This document shows positions 1 to 8,282 of a stretch of 64,000 nt of DNA, piece after piece. Each line of letters starts with the position of its first letter. Position 1 is the stretch's first letter. The position numbers were made by a program, and so were the translations under genes. Source of the DNA: Planctomycetota bacterium (GTDB taxonomy: Bacteria > Planctomycetota > UBA1135 > GCA-002686595); assembly GCA_002686265.1 (NCBI GenBank), contig NZBA01000024.1, positions 1 to 64,000 on the forward strand, written 5' to 3'. The notes under the pieces are model-generated. The model was not told the DNA's origin, made no database searches, and was given only the letters and a program-made list of their open reading frames with translations.

Positions 1-1
1 C

Positions 2-739
2 AAGCAGGCCCTCGAGGAGCAGCTGGCGGCCAACGCCGAGGAGCACACCCTCGAGCGCGAGACCCTGGCGGGGGACCTGGCCGAGCACGGGATCGTGATC
101 TCTCAGTTGCGCCAAGATGTGGCCGCCGCCGAGCTGGAGCGCGAGAGCTTGCACCGCGAGCTGGAGGAGCGCAGCGCCGAGCAGGCCGAGGTCATCGAGA
201 CGGTCACCGCGGATCTGGAGGGACACCGCGACGTGGCGCGCGCGGCCCGCGCTCAGGTCGTCCTGCGCGAGGAGGAGCTGGAGGAGGTGCGAGGCGAGCT
301 GGAGCGTGTCGTGCAGGACTTCGACCGGCAACGCGTCGAGCAACAACAGGTGATCGAGGAGAACACGGCGGACCTCGAGGGCCATCGCGCCCTTGCTGGG
401 GAGTTGCGGGCGGAGGTTGCCAAGAGTTCCAAGGCCCTGGAGCGGGCACACCAGGCGGCGCTCAGCGAGCGCGCCGAGCAAGCCGAGGTCACCGCGGCCC
501 TGGAGGCCGACCTATCGGGCCACCGCGGAGCCCTCGCGGACTTGCGCGCGGAGCTCGAGAAGAGTGTTGCGGCCGTGCGGGCCGTGGAGTCGGCCTGCGC
601 CGAGCGCGACCGCGCCCTGGTGGAGTTGAATGAGCGCCTCGCGGTGGGAGAGGAACTCAGCGCTCGCTTGCGGATGACCCTCAACAGCCGCCGCGACAAC
701 CTCCTCCGCGCCCTGGCGTGGCGCAAACGGCGCTACTGA
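2..739 (+). CDS. Coiled-coil protein, C-terminal part (5' end outside window)
   Basis: The frame is open from the first bases of the window, so the start lies upstream and only about 245 residues are visible. The protein is almost entirely Glu/Arg/Ala/Leu-rich heptad sequence, predicted to be a long coiled coil. A motif close to ADLEGHR recurs four times (first as GDLAEHG, then ADLEGHR, ADLEGHR, ADLSGHR) at intervals of about 46-53 residues, so the rod is built from a diverged tandem repeat. The last 20 or so residues become basic (RRDNLLRALAWRKRRY). No membrane segment or enzyme motif is visible in this part. It converges on the SLC13-type permease gene. The function is unknown; a structural or scaffold role is only a guess, and an N-terminal domain may lie outside the window. 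Confidence 0.75.
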   Translation, partial: KQALEEQLAANAEEHTLERETLAGDLAEHGIVISQLRQDVAAAELERESLHRELEERSAEQAEVIETVTADLEGHRDVARAARAQVVLREEELEEVRGELERVVQDFDRQRVEQQQVIEENTADLEGHRALAGELRAEVAKSSKALERAHQAALSERAEQAEVTAALEADLSGHRGALADLRAELEKSVAAVRAVESACAERDRALVELNERLAVGEELSARLRMTLNSRRDNLLRALAWRKRRY

Positions 740-767
740 TGACCGTGGCGGAGGCCGTCGAGCGGGA

Positions 768-2564
768 TCAGAGCGGCTTCAGCGGCCAGAGGATCGGCAG
801 TACGATCACCGCGAAGACCAGCAGGATGGCGGTCAGCGGCGCCCCGGCCTTCAGGAAGTGGCCGTAGCGGTAGTCGCCCGGTCCGACCACCATGGCGTTG
901 GCGGGATGCGCCACAGGCGACATGAACGCCAGGCTGGCGCCGCACAGCACGGCCATGAGGAACGTGCGGTCGCCGACGCCGAGCTCGGCCGCCGTCGAGA
1001 GGGCGATGGGCGCCATGACCACCGCCGAGGCGATGTGCGTGGTCAAGGTCGTCAACAGCATGGTCACGACCAGGAAGGCGCCGATCATCAGGTGTGGGGT
1101 CCCCGCCGAGTGGACGAGCTCGGCGACCTCCTGTCCTACCGACTCAGCCAGCCCGCTTTGCTTGAACGCCAGGCCCAGGGACAGCATTCCACCGATCAGC
1201 ACCAGCGCGACCCAGTCCATGGAGTTGTAGACGTCCTCCACGTCCACGCAGCGCAGCAACACCAGCAGGACGGCGCCGGACACAGCTGCCACCGGCAGGG
1301 CCAGGATCTCGAGCGCGGCGGTGGCCAACACCCCCAGGAGCAGCAGGATCGTCAGGAGGGCACCGCGCCCGAGGGGCGGGAGGTCGCGCTCACCAAGGAA
1401 CAGGAGCTGGCCGTCGCGGCGCGCACGCTCGATGTCGCGGGCGTGACCTTGCACCAGGAGCGAGTCGCCGACCCGCAGGCGGGCGTCCCCCGTTCGCGCC
1501 GGACGCACCTCGCCCTCCTGAGAGAGTCCCAGGACGTTCAGGCTGCTGTTGGCGCGGAACTCCGCCTCCACGAGGGTGCGGCCCACCAGGGGAGACGTGG
1601 CGTGTACCACGCCCTCGATCAGCCGCACGTCCTCGGAGTGGATGCGCGTCTCGCCGGCCTGAGCCGAATCGACCAGGGCCAGGTGGAGGTCCTCGCGCAG
1701 GCGCATCAGCGCCTCCGGCTCGCCCTGCAGGATCAGCGTGTCCTCGCGCCGCACTCGGTTGTACGGCCCCGGCGCCAGGATCGTCGGGCTGTCGGGGCGT
1801 ACGATCCCGAGCACGTTGACGCCGTACCCGCCAAAGAAACGCGTGTCGCCCATCGGACGGTTGATGAGCGTGCTGGTGGGCTCGATCAGCACCTCGGTGA
1901 CGAACTTGCGCACCTGGAAGTGCTCGCTGAGAGACTCCTCGGTGCGCCGCGCCGGCAGGAGCTTCCGCCCCGGGCCCAGGAAGTAGAGTGCGGTCACGGC
2001 CACGAGCATCACGCCGAAGTGGCTGAACTCGAACAGGCCGAAGGGGCGTCCTCCGAACGAGCGGATGACGTCGTTGACCGCCAGGTTCTTCGAGGTCCCG
2101 ATCAGGGTTCCCAGGCCGCCGATCAGCGCGCCGTAGGAGAGCGGGAGCAGGAGCCGAGAGACCGGGATCGAGAACTTGCGGCCTAGACTCGAGAGGACCG
2201 GGATCTGGATCGCGACGACGCCTGTGTTGGAGAGCACCGATGAGAGCAGTCCGCTGATGGCGGCCACGCGGAAGATCAGCCCGCGCTCGCCCTTCACTCC
2301 GGCGGACAGGAGCTTCTGTCCCAGCATCTCCGCCACCCCCCAGCGGCGCAGGGCGGAGCTGAAGACGTACATCGACGCGATCAGCATCACGGCCGGGGAG
2401 GAAAACCCCCGAAAGGCCTCGGCCGGCGTCAGGCAGCCGCAGGCGGCGAGCACCACCGCCACCGAGACGGCGATCACGTCGTAGCGCACGGCGTTCGTGA
2501 CGAACATCAGGACGCTGAGCGCGAGGACGGCCAGGACGATGTGCGCGGGGTCAATGACAGGCAT
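768..2564 (-). CDS. SLC13/DASS-type permease with central TrkA-C (RCK) domains
   Basis: This is a polytopic inner-membrane transporter of about 598 residues. It has hydrophobic helices at the N terminus (from VIDPAHIVLAVLALSVLMF), a soluble middle of about 180 residues, and another hydrophobic half ending in LPILWPL. The middle contains two TrkA-C-like segments (around GYGVNVLGIVRPD and LNVLGLSQEGEVRPA). The layout matches the SLC13/CitMHS-like permease family, which moves sulfate or dicarboxylates with sodium; the substrate cannot be read from the sequence. I chose the ATG at 2564 because the protein becomes membrane-like immediately after it; a TTG 15 codons upstream is also open. It is divergent from mcsB, and a palindromic promoter-like box (TAGGCTA, 2633-2639) lies between them. 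Confidence 0.85.
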   Translation of the reverse strand: MPVIDPAHIVLAVLALSVLMFVTNAVRYDVIAVSVAVVLAACGCLTPAEAFRGFSSPAVMLIASMYVFSSALRRWGVAEMLGQKLLSAGVKGERGLIFRVAAISGLLSSVLSNTGVVAIQIPVLSSLGRKFSIPVSRLLLPLSYGALIGGLGTLIGTSKNLAVNDVIRSFGGRPFGLFEFSHFGVMLVAVTALYFLGPGRKLLPARRTEESLSEHFQVRKFVTEVLIEPTSTLINRPMGDTRFFGGYGVNVLGIVRPDSPTILAPGPYNRVRREDTLILQGEPEALMRLREDLHLALVDSAQAGETRIHSEDVRLIEGVVHATSPLVGRTLVEAEFRANSSLNVLGLSQEGEVRPARTGDARLRVGDSLLVQGHARDIERARRDGQLLFLGERDLPPLGRGALLTILLLLGVLATAALEILALPVAAVSGAVLLVLLRCVDVEDVYNSMDWVALVLIGGMLSLGLAFKQSGLAESVGQEVAELVHSAGTPHLMIGAFLVVTMLLTTLTTHIASAVVMAPIALSTAAELGVGDRTFLMAVLCGASLAFMSPVAHPANAMVVGPGDYRYGHFLKAGAPLTAILLVFAVIVLPILWPLKPL

Positions 2565-2632
2565 GATCTTCGGCAGGCATGGCTCTCGTCGGGCGAAGGA
2601 CGCCCGCAATGGGCTTGCGCGGCAGGCGACAC

Positions 2633-2639
2633 TAGGCTA
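2633..2639. promoter_or_regulatory. Possible bidirectional -10 element between permease and mcsB
   Basis: TAGGCTA reads TANNNT on both strands and lies about 67 bases from each of the two divergent start codons. It resembles the palindromic boxes at 29730 and 39128 but lacks their G/C flanks. No clear -35 was found. Confidence 0.25.
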
Positions 2640-2687
2640 TTCGAGTCCGGTAGACCACGGGCACGCCTCGCGCGCGGCCTGCCCCAT

Positions 2688-2695
2688 GATATCCT
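2688..2695 (+). promoter_or_regulatory. -10-like box immediately before mcsB
   Basis: GATATCCT matches the GNTANNNT pattern seen before several genes here. It ends 10 bases before the ATG at 2706, a spacing that would place transcription start at or next to the start codon (leaderless mRNA). There is no clear ribosome binding site. This is inference from pattern and spacing only. Confidence 0.35.
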
Positions 2696-2705
2696 GTCGT
2701 TCCGC

Positions 2706-3800
2706 ATGACTTACTCGTCCATCGACGTCGCCAGCTTCGCCGGGCGCGTCAGCTCCTGGCTGAGCCCCAAGGGGCCGGACTCGGATACGGTCGTCTCGTG
2801 CCGCGTGCGACTGGCGCGCAACCTGCGCGGTTTTCCGTTCCCGGCACGCCTCGACCCCGAGCGCGCGGAGGAGGTGTGCGAGCGACTGCGCGCCTGCCTC
2901 GTGGACGCGAAGCTCGACGGCGAGACTTCCTGGGTGCCGATGAGCGAAGCCTCCGCCGTGCTGCGGCTCCTGCTGCGCGAGCGACATCTGATCAGCCGTG
3001 ACCTCGCTCCCCTCGAGGCCGATTCCGCCAGCCTGCGCGGGCGGGGCGTGGCCTTCGGCGAGGGCGAGACCCTCTCCGCCATGGTCAATGAGGAAGACCA
3101 CCTGCGCATCCAGTCCATGTCGCCAGGTTTCGACCTGGGCAGCGCCTGGGAGCACGCTCAGGGACTCGACCGCGAGTTGGAGGAGCAGGTCGAGTTCGCC
3201 CACACCACGAGCCTGGGCTATCTGACCGGCTGTCCGACCAACGTGGGGACCGGCTTGCGCGCTTCGGTGATGCTCCACCTACCGGCCCTCGGCATGGTGC
3301 GCTCGGAGCTGGAGAAGGTCTTCACCGCGGCCCAGCGCACGGGGCTGGCGGTGCGCGGAATGTACGGCGAGGGAAGCAAGGCGGCGGGGGATTTCTACCA
3401 GGTCAGCAACCAGATCACCCTCGGCCGCTCGGAAGTCCACCTCGTCGAGGACCTCGCCCAGCTCGTTCCTGTCATCGTGCAGTTCGAACGGACTGTGCGC
3501 GATGCGTTGCTGAGCGGGATGCGCGCAGCCTTGCAGGATCGGGTCAGCCACTCCCACGGCCTGCTGCGCACCGCGCGCGCCATGCCCACCGAGAGCGCCC
3601 TCGCGCACCTGTCGAACGTGCGCCTCGGTCTTCACCTAGGCCTCTTTGACGGCACCCCTTTGTCGATCCTCAACGAGCTCGGGGTCCAAGTGCAGCGCGG
3701 TCACGTCCAGGCGCTGCACGAGGAGCCCGGAGCGGGCCTGTTGGAGGTCAGCGAGCGCGACCGCCGGCGCGCCGAGCTCTTGCGACGGCGCCTGGGCTGA
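2706..3800 (+). CDS. mcsB: Protein arginine kinase McsB
   Basis: The 364-residue protein belongs to the ATP:guanido phosphotransferase fold and matches McsB, which phosphorylates arginine side chains to mark proteins for ClpCP in Gram-positive bacteria. Hallmarks are SCRVRLARNLRGFPFP (31-46, nucleotide-binding start), NEEDHLRIQ (128-136), the catalytic-cysteine segment TGCPTNVGTGLRAS (Cys176), and the loop RGMYGEGSKAAG followed by VSNQITLG (217-240). Length is normal. The ATG at 2706 gives the usual short N terminus before the first motif. No McsA, CtsR or ClpC gene is adjacent, so the usual operon is absent. A promoter-like box lies 10 bases before the start. The family assignment is firm; whether it works in protein turnover here is unknown. 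Confidence 0.93.
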   Translation: MTYSSIDVASFAGRVSSWLSPKGPDSDTVVSCRVRLARNLRGFPFPARLDPERAEEVCERLRACLVDAKLDGETSWVPMSEASAVLRLLLRERHLISRDLAPLEADSASLRGRGVAFGEGETLSAMVNEEDHLRIQSMSPGFDLGSAWEHAQGLDRELEEQVEFAHTTSLGYLTGCPTNVGTGLRASVMLHLPALGMVRSELEKVFTAAQRTGLAVRGMYGEGSKAAGDFYQVSNQITLGRSEVHLVEDLAQLVPVIVQFERTVRDALLSGMRAALQDRVSHSHGLLRTARAMPTESALAHLSNVRLGLHLGLFDGTPLSILNELGVQVQRGHVQALHEEPGAGLLEVSERDRRRAELLRRRLG

Positions 3801-3804
3801 TCAC

Positions 3805-3819
3805 CGCCGCCGGGCGGCG
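3805..3819. terminator. GC hairpin between convergent genes
   Basis: CGCCGC and GCGGCG form a perfect 6-bp stem with a 3-base loop, 4 bases after the mcsB stop and 4 bases before the end of the convergent HAD gene. There is no T-tract, so intrinsic termination is uncertain. Confidence 0.3.
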
Positions 3820-3823
3820 CGCG

Positions 3824-4456
3824 TCACGGCCGCGTGGGGGCGCAGGCTCGGATTTCGTCCAGGGCTTCCGCCAGAGACGGGGCCTCGACCGCGGCTCCAG
3901 TGCCGAATCCTCCGTCACCGAGGGCTGGATCGCTTCCAATCGAAGCCAGGGCGCAGCCGGCACGCCAGCCCGCGGTCAACTCCTGGGAGCCGTCGCCGAT
4001 TACCCAGGATCGCGGGAGGTCGATGCCGTCGTGCTGTGCGGCGTGGTACATGGCCCCCGTATTGGGGAGCCGGAAAACCGAATCGCGCCGCCTCCCGCTC
4101 GCGCCGTTCTCGGGGTCGTCCAGGCAAGCGTAGGAGCGGGCGACCGGAATGCCCAGGCCGGCCAGACGGGCCTCGAGAGCGCGTTCGAAGGCCTGCCAGC
4201 TCTCGACCGACTGGCGGGCGGAGGCCACCTGGCATTCGTTGCCGATCAGGTACAGCGCCCAGCCCGAGCGCGTACAGCGGAAGAGGGCGTCGGTGGCCTG
4301 CGGCGTGAAGCGTGCGTTCGAGAAGCGCGCGCACCAGCCTCTTGCCGGACGCTCGAGCAGCGTGCCCCAGCGATCGACGAAGAGGGCGGTCCGCGGTGCG
4401 TCGGTGCCGGGGAGGGAGCGAGGCTGGGGGCCTCGTTCAGAGGGGGGAGGAAACAT
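3824..4456 (-). CDS. HAD-IIIA/GmhB-like protein with degenerate active site
   Basis: About 210 residues from ATG 4456, with the overall plan of small HAD phosphatases such as heptose-1,7-bisphosphate or histidinol phosphatase. Motif I reads FVDRWGTLL (26-34): the nucleophile Asp28 is present, but the second Asp of DxD is Trp30. The motif II region is IGNECQVA (71-78). The lysine segment normally written as RKPxPG appears as FRLPNTG, so Lys is missing. The zinc-binding cysteines of GmhB are not recognisable. The acidic motif IV survives as VIGDGSQEL (152-160). It is probably catalytically impaired or altered. An in-frame upstream extension to 4579 exists but looks non-coding. It is divergent from the GT4 gene, itself with a lost catalytic motif. 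Confidence 0.7.
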   Translation of the reverse strand: MFPPPSERGPQPRSLPGTDAPRTALFVDRWGTLLERPARGWCARFSNARFTPQATDALFRCTRSGWALYLIGNECQVASARQSVESWQAFERALEARLAGLGIPVARSYACLDDPENGASGRRRDSVFRLPNTGAMYHAAQHDGIDLPRSWVIGDGSQELTAGWRAGCALASIGSDPALGDGGFGTGAAVEAPSLAEALDEIRACAPTRP

Positions 4457-4589
4457 TTTCCAGGTGCGGGTTTCGAGGTGTTCGGACTCCTGTGTTGTTG
4501 TCGACAATCGAGCGCAGGTCTTGAGGGAAACCCTCGGCCGAGCCGAAGATTCCCCCAAGGCGCTCCCCACGAGCCTCACTCACCCACCC

Positions 4590-5738
4590 ATGTCTCCGCC
4601 CCTGCGCATCGCCCTGGTGCTCAACCCCTTCACCCTCGACACCAAGGGCGGCTCCCACGCGCCGAACTTGGCGCGCGAGCTCCTGGGGCGCGGGCACACC
4701 CTGCGCTCCTTTGGCGCCCCGCCCGGAGCCATTCCGCGCTCGGGGGAGGAGGAGGAAGGGACCGCCGCCCCAGGCGCCGCGACCCTCGCCGGATTCGCGC
4801 CCGACGTGATCGTGGCCTATGACGCGCTTTCGCCGGCGGCCTTCATGGGGGCGCGCGTCTCGCGCAAGATCGGGGTGCCTCTGGTTCTGATCGAAGCCGG
4901 TTTCGCCGGTGTCGGCAGTCCCATGCAGCGCCTCTTGCGAGGTGTCGGAGAACGTCTGTGGGGTTCCTTCGTGCGGCGTACGCGCCCGCGCGTCGTGGCC
5001 CTCGACCCGCTGGCGGGCGAGCAGGCCGTGCGCGAAGGATTCGACCCCGAGCGCGTCGAAGTGCTCGGCGAGGGCGTGGACCTGGCCACCTTCCGGCCCG
5101 GTCTCTACTCGGGGCTGATTGCCCGCCACCGCGTGCGCGGGCGCGTCTTGCTCTACGTCGGCCGCATCGGAGAGCGGCGCGGGCTCGACGTCCTGATCGA
5201 CGCCTTCGCGGCCACCGTCGGCCAGCGCTCGGACTGGGCTCTGGTCCTGGCGGGCGAGGGGCCTGGCCGGCGCCGCCTGCGCGCTCAGGCCAACCGGTTG
5301 GGGATCGGGGCGCGCGTGGTCATCGCCAGTCGGCCGCGAGACGAGGAGCTTCCGGGCCTGATCGGGAGCAGCACCTCACTGGTCGTCCCCGCAGTGGACG
5401 ATAGCGTGCGCGGCAAGCAGATCCCGCGCGCGATGGCTTGCGGAGTGGGCGTCCTGGCCTCGGACCTGCCGCGCTTGCGCTGGTTGGTCGAGGACGATCG
5501 GACCGGTCTCCTGGCGGCTGCGGGCGATCGCTCCGCCTGGAAGCGTGCCCTAGCTCGGGCCGCGGGTGCGCCGATGGCCCGCCGCCGTTGGGGCCTGTTC
5601 GCCCGCGAACGCGCCGAGAAGCGCTTCGATTGGGGTTGCGTGGCGCAGTCCTTCGAGGAGCTCCTACTCGCCGCGACCAGCGAGCGGGAAATCTCCCCGG
5701 TTGCCGGCGAGCGAGCACCCGGCGATCTGCCCGCCTGA
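4590..5738 (+). CDS. GT4-like glycosyltransferase with altered EX7E motif
   Basis: A 382-residue GT-B fold protein. The N-terminal half begins RIALVLNPFTLDTKGGSH (donor/acceptor Rossmann domain with a Gly-rich loop). The C-terminal half has VLLYVGRIGERRGLDVLIDAF and VLAGEGPGRRRL, typical of GT4 enzymes that transfer sugar from a nucleotide sugar. The family normally carries a Glu-x7-Glu motif before AMACG; here the segment reads VDDSVRGKQIPRAMACG, with Ser and Arg in the two Glu positions. It may therefore be inactive, use a different donor contact, or act as a partner subunit. The ATG at 4590 gives the natural N terminus. The 133-base divergent gap to the HAD gene contains no clear promoter box. 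Confidence 0.82.
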   Translation: MSPPLRIALVLNPFTLDTKGGSHAPNLARELLGRGHTLRSFGAPPGAIPRSGEEEEGTAAPGAATLAGFAPDVIVAYDALSPAAFMGARVSRKIGVPLVLIEAGFAGVGSPMQRLLRGVGERLWGSFVRRTRPRVVALDPLAGEQAVREGFDPERVEVLGEGVDLATFRPGLYSGLIARHRVRGRVLLYVGRIGERRGLDVLIDAFAATVGQRSDWALVLAGEGPGRRRLRAQANRLGIGARVVIASRPRDEELPGLIGSSTSLVVPAVDDSVRGKQIPRAMACGVGVLASDLPRLRWLVEDDRTGLLAAAGDRSAWKRALARAAGAPMARRRWGLFARERAEKRFDWGCVAQSFEELLLAATSEREISPVAGERAPGDLPA

Positions 5739-5783
5739 CCTCGGCACCGTCGGGCACGCAGCTCCGGCGGCCGGCCCTCGACC

Positions 5784-6608
5784 TCAGGCGTCCGTCGCCC
5801 GGCGTAGCTCGTCCTTGAGGTAGGACATGTCGGCGGCGTACTGGCGGATCGAGGCGCGGGTTTCCTCGTCGATGTCACTGAAGGTGGCCTCGACCTTGAC
5901 GCCGTCCTCGCGCTCCTCGACCTCACTGACCTTCGCCACGGCCTCACAGTACCCGCGTTGGAGCAGGGGCAGGCGGAACTTGATCTTCCACTCCGTGCCG
6001 AGAGCCAGCAGCTGAGCCATGCGGAACGCGTCCAGGCCCGTATTGCCGCCGCCCCAGGTGAAGGACAGGCTCTCCTCGCTGAGGCCCGACATGCGCCCTA
6101 TGCCGCTCCAGCGGCTGCCGAACTCGTGGCCGTGCACCGGGTTGACCGTCTGGTCGTCCTTGGCGGACTCGGTCATCACGTACTCGATGCGGCTGGCGTC
6201 CACGGGGGAGAAGAGGACCGCTGAGTTGTCCTCCTCGAAGGGATCCGTCACGCCGGTCGCTGCCGCGGGGGCGCCGCCGAGGTTGGCGGCCGCCTCCTCG
6301 TCGGTGTCGTACATCCCGACCACGCGGTCGAGCCCGACCTTGGCGATGATGTCCCGGCAGAACTTGGAGGGCCGCGAGATGACGAGCTTGCCACCCTCGG
6401 CGTCGAGCTGCTTGGCGGCCTTGATGATGGCCCCCAGGGCGGTCGAGTTGATGAACTTGACCAAGCGCAGATTGAGCACCGCCCGACTGACGCCGGCCTT
6501 GATCAGCCCCTCGACTTCTTCCTGGAGGCTGGGCACGTAGTAGGTGTCGAACTCGCCCCTGAGGTGCAGGATGGCGTGGTTCTCGCGCGGCTCTACCGTG
6601 ATGTGCAT
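5784..6608 (-). CDS. STAS (anti-sigma factor antagonist-like) protein with C-terminal PilZ-like domain
   Basis: A 274-residue cytoplasmic protein. Residues 1-110 form a STAS domain resembling RsbV/SpoIIAA; the phosphorylatable serine is in INSTALG (Ser55). An acidic/Ala linker follows (112-130). Residues 145-270 resemble a PilZ-type domain, ending in a regulated-helix pattern (FSDIDEETRASIRQYAADM). In partner-switching systems a STAS protein is dephosphorylated by a SpoIIE-type phosphatase and then releases a target from its kinase; such a phosphatase gene is directly divergent here (6822-8273). The PilZ part suggests, but does not prove, a cyclic-di-GMP link; the RxxxR signature is not obvious. 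No anti-sigma kinase is adjacent. Confidence 0.8.
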   Translation of the reverse strand: MHITVEPRENHAILHLRGEFDTYYVPSLQEEVEGLIKAGVSRAVLNLRLVKFINSTALGAIIKAAKQLDAEGGKLVISRPSKFCRDIIAKVGLDRVVGMYDTDEEAAANLGGAPAAATGVTDPFEEDNSAVLFSPVDASRIEYVMTESAKDDQTVNPVHGHEFGSRWSGIGRMSGLSEESLSFTWGGGNTGLDAFRMAQLLALGTEWKIKFRLPLLQRGYCEAVAKVSEVEEREDGVKVEATFSDIDEETRASIRQYAADMSYLKDELRRATDA

Positions 6609-6687
6609 GGCTGTTCTTTGGCGTCTGTTGGGGTCCGCAGGGGCTTCGTAGTGTGTCCTCGCACGACGTCCTTGGGCAAGCATAATC

Positions 6688-6753
6688 GTCCGGGGGCGGG
6701 GGGGGCTCCCCGGACCCGAAATCGCCGTCCCGATCCCCGCCCGACTGGGCGGG
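6688..6753. repeat. Two GC-rich inverted repeats between STAS and phosphatase genes
   Basis: GTCCGGGG (6688-6695) and CCCCGGAC (6708-6715) form a perfect 8-bp stem with a 12-base loop. CCCGCCC (6736-6742) and GGGCGGG (6747-6753) form a 7-bp stem with a 4-base loop. Both lie in the 213-base divergent region and could be operators or structures in the leaders; nothing decides which. Confidence 0.45.
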
Positions 6754-6806
6754 ACGCCGGGGCGGGCGATTGCGCGATCTGGGGGGAAGCCGGATGACCG
6801 AAGCGG

Positions 6807-6814
6807 GTTAGACT
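6807..6814 (+). promoter_or_regulatory. -10-like box just before the phosphatase start
   Basis: GTTAGACT fits GNTANNNT and ends 7 bases before the GTG at 6822, so a transcript started from it would be leaderless. No Shine-Dalgarno is visible. No good -35 was found. Confidence 0.4.
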
Positions 6815-6821
6815 CGCGCCC

Positions 6822-8273
6822 GTGTTCTTCCGCAAGAAGAAGGGTGCCCGCACGCCCTCCGTTCCCGCCGCGGGGAGCGCGGCCCTCCCCGCGCAGGCCG
6901 GCGCGCCCGCGGGAGCGGGCGAGGCTCCCCACAGCACGGAGTTCCTGACCGGGGACGCGCTCGTCGACCGCCGCTCCGTGGAGGGCCTCCTCGACGAGGT
7001 CGCTCGCATTTCCGAAATGGTCGCGCGCGTCTGTGGGCCGGACGATCTGCGGGAGCTGCTGACCTACATCGTCGACGCTTCGATCGAGCGCACCGGCGCG
7101 GCGCGCGGGTTCTTGGTGCTGACCTCTCCGGCCACGGAGGGGGATGCCGCCGCCCACGAGGTTCACGTCGCTCGCAGCCGTGAGGGCGAAGACCTGGGCG
7201 AGGACGTGCGCTACTCCACCAGCGCCGTCGGCCACGTGCTCGAGACCGGCGTGGCCCTCAAGGACGTCTTCAACTCGGCGGCCGAGGCCATGGACCTCGG
7301 CGCGAGTGTCTTCGACCTCAAGCTGCGGGCCTTGATGTGCGTGCCGCTCGACACCGAGCGCAGCGGGGAGTCCGGACGAGGCGCCCCGCGTGGCGCCCTC
7401 TACGTGGACTCCAAGGCCGCCACGCGCGAGTTCACCCAGCAGGATCTGTCCTACTTCAACGCCCTCGCCCAGCAGATCGCCGTGGCTCTCGAGAGCGCAC
7501 GGTTGCACCTCGACTCCCTCGAGCGAGCGCGCCTCGAGGCCTCCCTCGATACCGCGGAGTTGGTCCAGAAGAACCTCATGCCGCAGATCCCGGCGGACCT
7601 GCCGGGCTACGACGTCTTCGGCTGGTTTTGCGCCGCCGAGCGCACGAGCGGGGACTTCTACGATTTCTTCCGCACGAAAGGCGGCCGCCAGGGCGTCGTC
7701 GTGGGGGACGTCACCGGCCACGGGCCTGCCTCGGCCCTGATCACTTCCACGGCCCAGGCCAGCCTGCGCAGCACGATGCGCGTCATCGACGATCCACGCC
7801 AAGCCCTGACCATGCTCAACGAGGACCTCGCCGAGCGCATGGATTCGGGCCTGTTCGTGACTCTCTTCCTGGCCTTGCTCTCTCCCGACGGGACCCTCGA
7901 GATCGTCAACGCCGGGCACACGCCGCCGTTGATCTACCGCCGTGCGGACGGTGCAATCGAGTCGATCGAGGGGCACGGGCCCGCCTTGGGGATGGTGCCG
8001 GACTTCCAGTTCGACCAGGGAGAGACCCTGACTCTGGACGAAGGAGATGTGCTCTTGGCCGTGACCGACGGCCTGGTCGAGGCGCGCTCGCTCCAAGCTC
8101 CCGACGACCTCTTCGGCGAGGAGGGCCTGCGGAGCGTTCTCGCCGAGCAGTGCCTTCGTTCCGCCGGCGCGCGCGAGTTGACCGAGGCCGTCGTTTCCAA
8201 GGCCCTCGATTTCGCCTCGGGCAACACCGAGGACGACATGACGGTCGTGACGGTCCGACGGTTGGCGACCTGA
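6822..8273 (+). CDS. GAF domain PP2C-type (SpoIIE/RsbU-like) serine phosphatase
   Basis: A 483-residue cytoplasmic protein starting at GTG 6822 (FFRKKK). After a low-complexity head, residues 60-228 form a GAF sensor domain (RGFLVLTSP, GALYVDSKAATREFTQQDLS). A short helix links it to a SpoIIE-type PP2C domain (265-480) with the expected metal-binding blocks SGDFYDFF (Asp278), VVGDVTGHG (294-301), a late AVTDGLVEAR and the terminal NTEDDMTVVTVR. These enzymes dephosphorylate STAS antagonists, matching the divergent STAS gene at 5784-6608. The pyrC gene follows after 9 bases and may be cotranscribed. Confidence 0.92.
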   Translation: MFFRKKKGARTPSVPAAGSAALPAQAGAPAGAGEAPHSTEFLTGDALVDRRSVEGLLDEVARISEMVARVCGPDDLRELLTYIVDASIERTGAARGFLVLTSPATEGDAAAHEVHVARSREGEDLGEDVRYSTSAVGHVLETGVALKDVFNSAAEAMDLGASVFDLKLRALMCVPLDTERSGESGRGAPRGALYVDSKAATREFTQQDLSYFNALAQQIAVALESARLHLDSLERARLEASLDTAELVQKNLMPQIPADLPGYDVFGWFCAAERTSGDFYDFFRTKGGRQGVVVGDVTGHGPASALITSTAQASLRSTMRVIDDPRQALTMLNEDLAERMDSGLFVTLFLALLSPDGTLEIVNAGHTPPLIYRRADGAIESIEGHGPALGMVPDFQFDQGETLTLDEGDVLLAVTDGLVEARSLQAPDDLFGEEGLRSVLAEQCLRSAGARELTEAVVSKALDFASGNTEDDMTVVTVRRLAT

Positions 8274-8282
8274 GGGCACAGG

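Noticed and set aside
858-2186. Long plus-strand open frame over the permease gene
   Set aside because: It is antisense to the SLC13-type permease, has no recognisable motif and is rich in His/Gln/Arg, as expected of a shadow frame at high GC.
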